Assembly: GCA_900316265.1 (NCBI GenBank)
Contig: ONCH01000002.1
Span: forward strand, 1-64,000
Reading direction: 5' to 3'
DNA: 64,000 bases
Source of the DNA: an uncultured Prevotellaceae bacterium
GTDB lineage: Bacteria; Bacteroidota; Bacteroidia; Bacteroidales; Bacteroidaceae
A program made the position numbers and the translations under genes. Under the pieces are notes generated by a model. That model saw only the letters and a program-made list of their open reading frames with translations. It was not told where the DNA came from and did not search any database. Each line of letters starts with the position of its first letter. The first letter of the stretch is position 1. Shown piece after piece: positions 18,868 through 26,226 of this stretch.

Positions 18868-20916
18868 ATGAAACGACTATTCTTACAACTCCTTGTGCTG
18901 GCTGCTACGGTGACGGCCAACGCACAGAACCCGTATCTCCCCTTGTGGGAGCATGTGCCCGATGGTGAACCACGTGTCTTTGAAGACCCAGATCAGCCTG
19001 GCAAGTTCCGTGCCTATATCATTGGTTCGCATGATGTAACTTATACTGCCTACTGTGGTCCTGACATCCGTATGTGGTCAGCACCCGTCGAAGACCTGTC
19101 GCAATGGCGCGATGAAGGTCCTATCTTTACCTGGTTTGTCAATGGTCAGTGGGACACCATGTTTGCTCCTGACCTCGTAGAGACCGTTGACAAGGCTACG
19201 GGTAAGAAAACCTATTGGCTCTATCCTCACAGTCGTGGTTGGCGTCGTGTGCCAATGGTATGTAAAAGCGACCGTCCCAATGGTCCCTTTACTCCTGTGA
19301 ACCTGACGGAAGACGGTACGCAGTGTGTGCCAGGCTCACTCATCGATTTTGACCCGTCGGTATTCATTGAGAAGATTACAGATAAAAAAGACAAGGACTT
19401 CGACAAGGGCTACCGTGCCTATGTGTTCTATGGCTTCCAGCACTCTACCGCGTGTGAGCTCGACCAGAATACTATGTTCTCAAAGCGTGAGGGTACCGAA
19501 CTTATCGACCCTTTCATTCCTGCCAGCAGTGCCGATGGTCGTCTGCTAGACAAGGCCGGCAGCGAGTATAAGGCTCTTTACAAAGGCCAAAACCCTCTCG
19601 ATTTCAATTTCTTTGAGGCTTCATCTATCCGTCAGGTAGGCAACAAGTACGTGATGGTGTTCTCTGGCTACTCTGGTAAGGAGTATGGCTTGGGCAATAC
19701 CAATTCGGCATTGCGCTATGCCTACGGAGACTCACCTCTTGGTCCTTGGCGTTCGGGTGGTGTGCTTGTTGACTCGCGTGGTGTTGTTCTGAACGAGGAT
19801 GGTTCTAAGCTGATTACCACCAATGCCGCTCACAATACCCATGGCTCTCTGCAGGAGATCAATGGTCAGTGGTATGTGTTCTATCATCGTCCTCCCCGTG
19901 GTTTTGGTAATGCTCGTCAGACGATGGTTGCTCCAGTGAAGATTACATGGGATAAGAAACCTGTCGCTAAAGGTGGAAAGGTGACCATTACGGGTTACGA
20001 CCCTTATGCGAAGGACAACGAGTGGGTGGCTGCAGCTTCTGACGGCAATACTTATACGGGTGCTGAGGTGACCAGTGAGGGTTTCCAGATTTTCGGTCTG
20101 CCACCTTATAAATATTATAGCGCTGGCTATGCCTGCTTCATGTATGGTCCTAATAGCAACAACTGGATGCAGGACAACCACGACGTATGGAAGAACTCCA
20201 TGGATCTGGCAGGTGTTCAGAATGGTGGTATCATTGGCTTTAAGTACTTCGGCTTTGGTGGTCTGGCTCAGGATACCAAGGGTGTGAAAGCTTTCGCTGG
20301 TATTAAGAAAGGCGATGATGCCAAGCTTAATCTCAACCTGACATCCAATGGCAAAGGTGCTTTCATGATTCACGTTAAGCTCGATGATCCTTGGAAGGGC
20401 GAAGAAGTAGGTGTTATTAGGGTCTCCGACAAGTTCCCCAAAGGTAAGGCACTCACTTACTCTGTACCTGTTCCTGCCTTGGAGGGTCTGACAGGTAAGC
20501 ACGCCATCTATCTGGTGGTAGAAGGTCCGGAGGTTCAGCAGCCCGAACAGCCACAGCGTGGCCAGTGGGGCCGTCGTCCTCAGCAACCTCAGCGTCCTGA
20601 AGGACTCTTCGATCTCCATGGCCTTGGCTTTGCTAAAAATGGTAAGGGTGGCATACCTGCTATGGTTCCAGAAATAACCATCAAGGTTGATGGTCAGCAG
20701 CTGAATATTCCTGAGATGCCCATCATGTCAACCAATGCTAATGGATATACCGAGTGCAACCACTATCAGCTTTATGGTCCGTTGAAGGCGAGCTCTAAAG
20801 TAGAGGCTACGTCAAACGTTACTAAGGTGAAGATTGAGGTAGGTCCCGTTGTTGAGGGACGTGCTACGGTGAAGGCTACCTATAAGGGAAAGGAGAAGAT
20901 ATTCCTGATTAACTAA
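18868..20916 (+). CDS. GH43 enzyme with C-terminal CBM6-like domain
   Basis: A 682-residue secreted protein. The propeller (about 22-365) has D40 (FEDPDQ), D162 (DFDPSV) and E250 (FFEASSIR) as the likely triad. A CBM6-like domain (about 385-600) is interrupted just before its last strand by a Q/P/R-rich tract (QQPEQPQRGQWGRRPQQP), which should be a disordered surface loop. A final beta part runs to the end. Likely alpha-L-arabinofuranosidase or beta-xylosidase. It is the last gene before a terminator, closing the operon that begins at 9292. Confidence 0.86.
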   Translation: MKRLFLQLLVLAATVTANAQNPYLPLWEHVPDGEPRVFEDPDQPGKFRAYIIGSHDVTYTAYCGPDIRMWSAPVEDLSQWRDEGPIFTWFVNGQWDTMFAPDLVETVDKATGKKTYWLYPHSRGWRRVPMVCKSDRPNGPFTPVNLTEDGTQCVPGSLIDFDPSVFIEKITDKKDKDFDKGYRAYVFYGFQHSTACELDQNTMFSKREGTELIDPFIPASSADGRLLDKAGSEYKALYKGQNPLDFNFFEASSIRQVGNKYVMVFSGYSGKEYGLGNTNSALRYAYGDSPLGPWRSGGVLVDSRGVVLNEDGSKLITTNAAHNTHGSLQEINGQWYVFYHRPPRGFGNARQTMVAPVKITWDKKPVAKGGKVTITGYDPYAKDNEWVAAASDGNTYTGAEVTSEGFQIFGLPPYKYYSAGYACFMYGPNSNNWMQDNHDVWKNSMDLAGVQNGGIIGFKYFGFGGLAQDTKGVKAFAGIKKGDDAKLNLNLTSNGKGAFMIHVKLDDPWKGEEVGVIRVSDKFPKGKALTYSVPVPALEGLTGKHAIYLVVEGPEVQQPEQPQRGQWGRRPQQPQRPEGLFDLHGLGFAKNGKGGIPAMVPEITIKVDGQQLNIPEMPIMSTNANGYTECNHYQLYGPLKASSKVEATSNVTKVKIEVGPVVEGRATVKATYKGKEKIFLIN

Positions 20917-20920
20917 TGTC

Positions 20921-20948
20921 TTACCCCTTACCTCTTATTATTCCCCTT
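20921..20948 (+). repeat. Heptamer-like tract after a GH43 stop
   Basis: Units TTACCCC, TTACCTC, TTATTAT and TCCCCTT follow the stop closely. The last overlaps the left arm of the terminator. Confidence 0.5.
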
Positions 20949-20979
20949 GCCACTTGACGGTGTGCGAGGGGACTTTTTT
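20942..20979 (+). terminator. Intrinsic terminator closing the xylanase operon
   Basis: A 9-bp stem with one G-T pair (20942-20950 with 20964-20972) is followed by CTTTTTTG. Confidence 0.75.
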
Positions 20980-21043
20980 GCTGTATGTCACATAGTGAAA
21001 AGTTTTTGTTACATTATAAAGTGTATAATATATACTTTTTGTG

Positions 21044-21051
21044 TACCTTTG
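21044..21051 (+). promoter_or_regulatory. Promoter -7 box (TACCTTTG) of the CE6-like gene
   Basis: GTGTACCTTTGCA lies 37 bases before the start and follows a terminator, so the CE6-like gene has its own promoter. Confidence 0.75.
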
Positions 21052-21088
21052 CACTCGAAATTAATGCTAACTTAAAAAACAAACGCAA

Positions 21089-22585
21089 ATGAAGCACTTT
21101 TTACTTACTGCTATGATGTTGCTGTGCTCCGTGATGGGAGCAAAGGCAGAAGTTGATCCGAACTTCTACATCTACATCTGTTTCGGTCAGTCAAACATGG
21201 AAGGCAATGCCCAGTGGGAAGCTCAGGATGTAGGCAATGTTGACGAACGTTTCCAAATGCTGGCCACTTGTAATTTCACAAGTCCCAAACGTACACTTGG
21301 TAATTGGTATAAGGCTGAGTGCCCTATCGTCAGCCCTGTTGGTAAGCTCGGCCCTTCTGACTATTTCGGTCGTACCATGGTTGAGCGTCTCCCTGACAAA
21401 AAGATTGGTGTGATTGCTGTTGCTATGGGTGGTAGTCCTATCGAGATGTTCGACAAGGACCTCTATCTGCAGAAGTACCAGGACAACTATAACGAGTGGT
21501 GGGCTCAGATTGCCCGTAACTATTATGGTGAGAACCCTTATGGTCGTATCATCGAGATGGCAAAGAAAGCCCAGGAGGTAGGTGTCATCAAGGGTATCTT
21601 GTTGCATCAGGGTGAGTCTAACAATGGTGACGAGAAGTGGCCTGGCATGGTGAAGAAGATTTATAAGGACATGCTGAAAGACTTAGGCCTTCGTGCAGCT
21701 GATGTGCATATCTATGTCGGCGAGACGGAATATGAGGACCAAGGTGGTGGTTGCTCATGGCATAATCATGTTGTCGCTAAGATTCCTGAAGTCATTCCTA
21801 CTGGTCATGTAGTCTCTGCCGAGGGTATTCCTGGTAATGGTACTGACCCCTGGCACTTCTCTGCAGCAGGCTATCGCACCTTCGGCAAGCGCTATGCTGA
21901 GAAAGTTCTGGAGGTAATGAACAATCCTGATGAGTACAACAAGTTCCTGACTGTTGACGAGCGCTACACAAATTTGGAAGAACTCGCTGGTAAGGCATTC
22001 GCCATCGTTAACGAGTCAGAGGTGAAGGCTTTCTTTGGCCCCAATGGTACAGAACTTGGTTTCGACAAGTACAGCAAGGCATTCGATGAATTCATGAATG
22101 ACGGCTACCAGTTCAAGTTGGCTAAGGTCGGAAAGGGTCGTGGTATCAAGCTCGTTACCCCTGAAGGCGCAGACTACGAGGTAGATGATAAAGGTACTAG
22201 AGCCTATCTGAACTCACAAGCAGTTACTGGCACCTGCTGCTTCCTCAATGGACTTGGCCCGAGTGGTCAGAGAGGTTATGAGATTCAGGATGGTGCTCAG
22301 TGGGATCTCCAATATGTGGAAGGCAAGGGCTGGGCTGTCAAGAATGTGGGCACAGGCAAGTACCTCAAGGATGCAGCACATCCCGCTATGTTCGATGAGC
22401 CAACCTACTTTACCTTCTGCACGTTGAAGGAGACTAATGTAGACCCCTCTGGTATTCAGGAGGTAAGAGTTCAGAAGTCACTAGCTAAGACTGGTGTCTA
22501 TACCCTTGATGGTCGTCGTGTAAACGCTGAAAACCTCCGTCCAGGACTGTATATTATGAATGGTAAGAAGATTGTTATAAAGTGA
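21089..22585 (+). CDS. CE6-like acetylxylan esterase (SASA/SGNH type) with type IX-like tail
   Basis: A 498-residue secreted protein (signal peptide to AKA). The SGNH/SASA domain (about 25-280) has nucleophile S35 in GQSNMEG, the HQGESNNG block and D253/H256 in DPWHFS. It should remove O-acetyl groups from xylan. Residues about 290-460 form a second domain I do not recognise. The last 30 residues (VYTLDGRRV...RPGLYIMNGKKIVIK) match the short C-terminal tails of Prevotella secreted proteins, resembling type IX sorting signals. The gene stands alone between its own promoter and a terminator. Confidence 0.86.
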   Translation: MKHFLLTAMMLLCSVMGAKAEVDPNFYIYICFGQSNMEGNAQWEAQDVGNVDERFQMLATCNFTSPKRTLGNWYKAECPIVSPVGKLGPSDYFGRTMVERLPDKKIGVIAVAMGGSPIEMFDKDLYLQKYQDNYNEWWAQIARNYYGENPYGRIIEMAKKAQEVGVIKGILLHQGESNNGDEKWPGMVKKIYKDMLKDLGLRAADVHIYVGETEYEDQGGGCSWHNHVVAKIPEVIPTGHVVSAEGIPGNGTDPWHFSAAGYRTFGKRYAEKVLEVMNNPDEYNKFLTVDERYTNLEELAGKAFAIVNESEVKAFFGPNGTELGFDKYSKAFDEFMNDGYQFKLAKVGKGRGIKLVTPEGADYEVDDKGTRAYLNSQAVTGTCCFLNGLGPSGQRGYEIQDGAQWDLQYVEGKGWAVKNVGTGKYLKDAAHPAMFDEPTYFTFCTLKETNVDPSGIQEVRVQKSLAKTGVYTLDGRRVNAENLRPGLYIMNGKKIVIK

Positions 22586-22613
22586 GATGTAACATTTGTT
22601 ACATTTCGCAAAG

Positions 22614-22653
22614 TCCGCGACACATGACGTAAGGTCGGTGTCGCGGATTTTTT
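22614..22653 (+). terminator. Intrinsic terminator after the CE6-like gene
   Basis: A perfect 10-bp stem TCCGCGACAC / GTGTCGCGGA (22614-22623, 22638-22647) is followed by six T. The T-run continues into the next promoter. Confidence 0.88.
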
Positions 22654-22654
22654 G

Positions 22655-22662
22655 TACCTTTG
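22655..22662 (+). promoter_or_regulatory. Promoter -7 box (TACCTTTG) of the carboxylesterase unit
   Basis: TTTTTTGTACCTTTGCA begins in the terminator T-tract and lies 44 bases before the ATG at 22707. Confidence 0.75.
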
Positions 22663-22706
22663 CAGGGTAAAACCATACTAACTAACCAATTATTATATTG
22701 AGTGAA

Positions 22707-24230
22707 ATGAAAAAACTGTTTCTGTTGATGCCGCTGATGGCATTATTGGTGGGCTGCGCTTGCGATGAAGAGGAAGCGCTGAGCCCCGTATTGACCGTTG
22801 AAGGTGGTCAAATCCAAGGTGTGCAGGCTGAGATTCCTGGTGTGTACGCATTCAAGGGCATTCCTTATGCAGCTGCACCTATTGGCGACCTGCGTTGGCG
22901 TGAACCACAGCCCGTTGAGGCTTGGGATAGCGTCAAAGTGTGTGACAAGTTCGGTCATCCTGGCTATCAGGCTGTCCACTATCCCGGTTTCTATACCTCA
23001 GAGTGGGGTTACGGTGATGAGGCTCCTTACAGCGAAGACTGTTTGTATCTGAACGTATGGACCAAGGCTCCTGGTCAGGCAGACAAAAAGTTGCCCGTAG
23101 CCCTGTGGATACATGGCGGTGGCTATCGTGAAGGATGGGGCTCAGAACCAGAATTCGACGGACAAGAGTGGGCGTCGAAGGATGTTGTGCTTGTTACCAT
23201 CAACTACCGCCTGGGTATCTTTGGTTTCATGACCTATCCAGAGCTGTCTGCTGAGAGTCCCAATCACGTCAGTGGTAACTATGGTATCCTCGATCAGATA
23301 CAGTCGCTGAAATGGGTGAAGGAGAATATTTCCCAGTTCGGTGGCGACCCCAATAATGTGACTATCTTCGGACAGAGTGCTGGTGCTGGTAGTGTCCGTA
23401 CCCTCTGTGAGAGTCCACTGGCTCGCGGTCTTTTCCACAAAGCCGTCATTATGAGTGGTGGTGGTATTAACATTCCAGCCAAGGATGGTGAGGAGGCTAA
23501 ACCCGCTACTCCTGTGAATAAGTTCTTTACCTATAACCCCACACTTGCTGAGAGTGAGGCAGAGACTAAGAAAGTGATGGACTGGGCTGGACTGACCGAC
23601 CTGAAAGCCCTGCGTGCTGCCTCTACGGAGATACTCTATACTATTCCCCAGCTGTATAATATGGTGAACAAGAGCGATGTGTTCGTCATGCAGCGTCCCA
23701 TTGTCGATGGCTACGTGTCGCTGAAGAGTTTTGATGCCGCTACGCGTGAAGGAACCATTGCTGATGTGCCCTATATGATAGGTTACACACTGAACGATAT
23801 GGGTTCGATGGGACCTGGTATTGCTGAGTTCTGTAAGGTTCGTCAAAGTCAGGGCGCTCAGGCTTGGGCCTATGAGTTCTGTCGTAAGTTGCCTGACGAC
23901 GGTAAGCATCCTGCTATCACTAATCGCTTGAAGGGAGCCTTCCATAGTAGCGACTTGTGGTTTGTCTTCAAGTCGTTGAAGCACTGCTGGCGTCCTTGGA
24001 CGCAGGGCGACTGGGACCTGTCAGAGAAGATGCTTGCTGCTTGGACCAACTTCGCCAAGTACAGCAATCCTAATGGAGAGTCAGTTGCTAACGGCGAACA
24101 GCAAACAACTAATATTGGCTGGGAACCCTGCACCACAGAGAAACCTTACTTCATGCGATTCAAATTGGATGATAAGGATGCTGAAGCCTCTGACATGGGA
24201 GAGTTCCTGGTTGACGAGATGCCTAAATAA
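22707..24230 (+). CDS. Type-B carboxylesterase lipoprotein
   Basis: About 507 residues from ATG 22707. An upstream in-frame TTG at 22698 is unlikely because MKKLFLLMPLMALLVGC at the ATG is a complete lipoprotein signal (lipobox cysteine C17). The carboxylesterase type-B fold shows FKGIPYA, EDCLYLNVW, WIHGGGY oxyanion region, nucleophile S224 in FGQSAGAGS and H413 in GAFHSSDL. Where relatives have DEG with the acid Glu, this protein reads NDMG, so the usual Glu is not obvious and the neighbouring Asp may serve. Probably a surface or periplasmic esterase acting on acylated xylan fragments. The next gene follows after 32 bases. Confidence 0.85.
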   Translation: MKKLFLLMPLMALLVGCACDEEEALSPVLTVEGGQIQGVQAEIPGVYAFKGIPYAAAPIGDLRWREPQPVEAWDSVKVCDKFGHPGYQAVHYPGFYTSEWGYGDEAPYSEDCLYLNVWTKAPGQADKKLPVALWIHGGGYREGWGSEPEFDGQEWASKDVVLVTINYRLGIFGFMTYPELSAESPNHVSGNYGILDQIQSLKWVKENISQFGGDPNNVTIFGQSAGAGSVRTLCESPLARGLFHKAVIMSGGGINIPAKDGEEAKPATPVNKFFTYNPTLAESEAETKKVMDWAGLTDLKALRAASTEILYTIPQLYNMVNKSDVFVMQRPIVDGYVSLKSFDAATREGTIADVPYMIGYTLNDMGSMGPGIAEFCKVRQSQGAQAWAYEFCRKLPDDGKHPAITNRLKGAFHSSDLWFVFKSLKHCWRPWTQGDWDLSEKMLAAWTNFAKYSNPNGESVANGEQQTTNIGWEPCTTEKPYFMRFKLDDKDAEASDMGEFLVDEMPK

Positions 24231-24262
24231 TTACTATAACACACAAAACGAAGAATAAGACT

Positions 24263-26209
24263 ATGAAAAAACTGACCTTGTTTTCCCTTTTTGCCCTGTT
24301 GCCGATGGCAATGGTGGCACAGCCCCGCTGCAATGCTGACGGGACAGTAACCTTTCAGTACAAGAACGAGAATGCCAAGAACGTGCAGGTTGACGTGCAG
24401 TTTGCTGGACGTAAGGATATGACGCGAGGTGCTGATGGTTTGTGGACAGTAACTCTTGGCCCTGCTGCCCCTGACATGTATCCCTACTGTTTTATTGTCG
24501 ACGGTGTTAGTGTGATGGACCCAGAAAATCCGCAGTACTTCCCCAATGAAGGCTTTAAGAACAGTCTGCTGGAGATACCTGCTCGCGACAAAAACGGTGC
24601 ACTTCCTCATGATATTACCAATGTGTCGCATGGTAGGGTAGAGTATGTCAACTACTACTCGAAGGCCATTGGCGCTACCAACCATGCAGTAGTGTATCTG
24701 CCACCGACCTATATGCGTGACTACCAGAAGCGCTACCCAGTGTTCTACCTTATCAGTGGTACCACCGATACTGAAGAGGTGTACTACAAGGTAGGTCGTG
24801 TGAACTATATCATGGACAACCTGCTGGCTGCTGGTCAGGCTAAGGAGATGATTGTGGTGATGCCATACGGTAACCCCATGAAGCTGAAGAAGCAGGATGG
24901 ACCCGTGACGGCCATGAAGTTCGGTGGTGATCCCTTCAGCCAAGACCTCATCAACGACCTGATGCCATATATTGAGAAGAACTATCGTACCAAGAACGAA
25001 CGCGACAGTCGTGCTATTGGTGGCTTCTCGCGTGGTGGCAACCAGGCACTGTTTAATGGCCTGTCGAACCTTGACAAGTTCTCTTACCTGTGCTCCTATA
25101 GCTCATTCACATCGACAGACATTCCCAATGTCTACGATCAGGCTGAGGATACCAATAAGAAGATCCGTCTGTTCTGGTTGGGCGTCGGTACTGACGACTT
25201 CCTCTATGGCAATGCCCGTGACTATATGGAGTTCCTCGACAAGAAAGGCATTCGTACTGTCAAGGAGTTTACCAACGACAAGTTCGGACATACATGGATG
25301 AATGCCAAGTATTTCTTGGCTAAGACGCTCCCCTTGCTCTTTAACAAGAAGGCTGCAGAGAATGCTATGAAGAACGGACAGCCTGCTCCTGCCAAGACCG
25401 GCAAGGAACAGCAGTTCACCCCAGGTGTGATGGCTCGTCTCTTCCCCAAACCTATCATTTCGCCAGAGTACACGGAGCAAGGCATCATTTTCCGTTTCAA
25501 AGCTCCAGAAGCTCAGAAGGTGGAGTTGGCTTGTGAGATATCACCAGAGAATATTGCCTTGCAGCGCGACTCTGATGGTGTTTGGACAACGACACTCACC
25601 GATTTCCTTTTTGAGACGTTCAAATACTGCTTTGTTGTTGACGGAACGCCGGTGGCAGACCCCAACAATATGTATCTCTCGCCTGATCAAGGGTTTAAGT
25701 ATAGCATCTGCGACAATCCTGCCTCACCGTTTAATTTCGCCTCACAGGGTGATATCCCTCATGGTCGTATAGCCTACGAGCTGGATCGTGGTGAGGCGTG
25801 GTACACCTCTGCTATGCCACAGCAGGGTCAGGGTATGATGACAATGCCTGTTATGATACAGCTAATACCTGGCGAGGGTGATACGATGGAGAGTTGGTTT
25901 AAGGTGGGTGGTGCTGCTGCCATCGTCGACCGTTTATTGGCCGATGGTAATACCAAACCATGCATCCTGACCACTAGCAACCTCGACTTTATGCAGGGTC
26001 AGGGGATGCCTCAGATGCCAGGCTTCAGGGTGCGCACGCTGCGTGCTGACGACTATCCCACATGGAGTCAGCGCCGTAGAGCCCTTTTCAAACTGCTGGT
26101 AGCCATCGGTAAGGAACCGGCTCCACAGATGCCTGCCTTTGGCGGCTTTGGTGGTGGCTTCGGCGGAGGCGGAGGCTTTGGTGGCGGTGGCTTCCAAGGG
26201 AATGAATAA
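24263..26209 (+). CDS. CE1-type esterase with duplicated, decayed second half
   Basis: A 648-residue secreted protein (signal peptide to MVAQ). The order is an E-set/CBM48-like domain (about 22-105), a CE1 esterase (about 110-365; S256 in GGFSRGG, Asp in GVGTDDF, H343 in FGHTWMN), a second E-set domain (about 395-495), then a partial second esterase domain (about 500-625). The second esterase keeps the early strands (SWFKVGGAAAIVDRLLADG parallels YYKVGRVNYIMDNLLAAG) but has no GxSxG, so it is inactive. The last 20 or so residues are almost pure Gly/Phe. Likely feruloyl or acetyl esterase. Its stop overlaps the nearest in-frame ATG by one base, but the next gene more likely starts at 26227. 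Confidence 0.86.
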   Translation: MKKLTLFSLFALLPMAMVAQPRCNADGTVTFQYKNENAKNVQVDVQFAGRKDMTRGADGLWTVTLGPAAPDMYPYCFIVDGVSVMDPENPQYFPNEGFKNSLLEIPARDKNGALPHDITNVSHGRVEYVNYYSKAIGATNHAVVYLPPTYMRDYQKRYPVFYLISGTTDTEEVYYKVGRVNYIMDNLLAAGQAKEMIVVMPYGNPMKLKKQDGPVTAMKFGGDPFSQDLINDLMPYIEKNYRTKNERDSRAIGGFSRGGNQALFNGLSNLDKFSYLCSYSSFTSTDIPNVYDQAEDTNKKIRLFWLGVGTDDFLYGNARDYMEFLDKKGIRTVKEFTNDKFGHTWMNAKYFLAKTLPLLFNKKAAENAMKNGQPAPAKTGKEQQFTPGVMARLFPKPIISPEYTEQGIIFRFKAPEAQKVELACEISPENIALQRDSDGVWTTTLTDFLFETFKYCFVVDGTPVADPNNMYLSPDQGFKYSICDNPASPFNFASQGDIPHGRIAYELDRGEAWYTSAMPQQGQGMMTMPVMIQLIPGEGDTMESWFKVGGAAAIVDRLLADGNTKPCILTTSNLDFMQGQGMPQMPGFRVRTLRADDYPTWSQRRRALFKLLVAIGKEPAPQMPAFGGFGGGFGGGGGFGGGGFQGNE

Positions 26210-26226
26210 TGGAAAACAATAATAAC

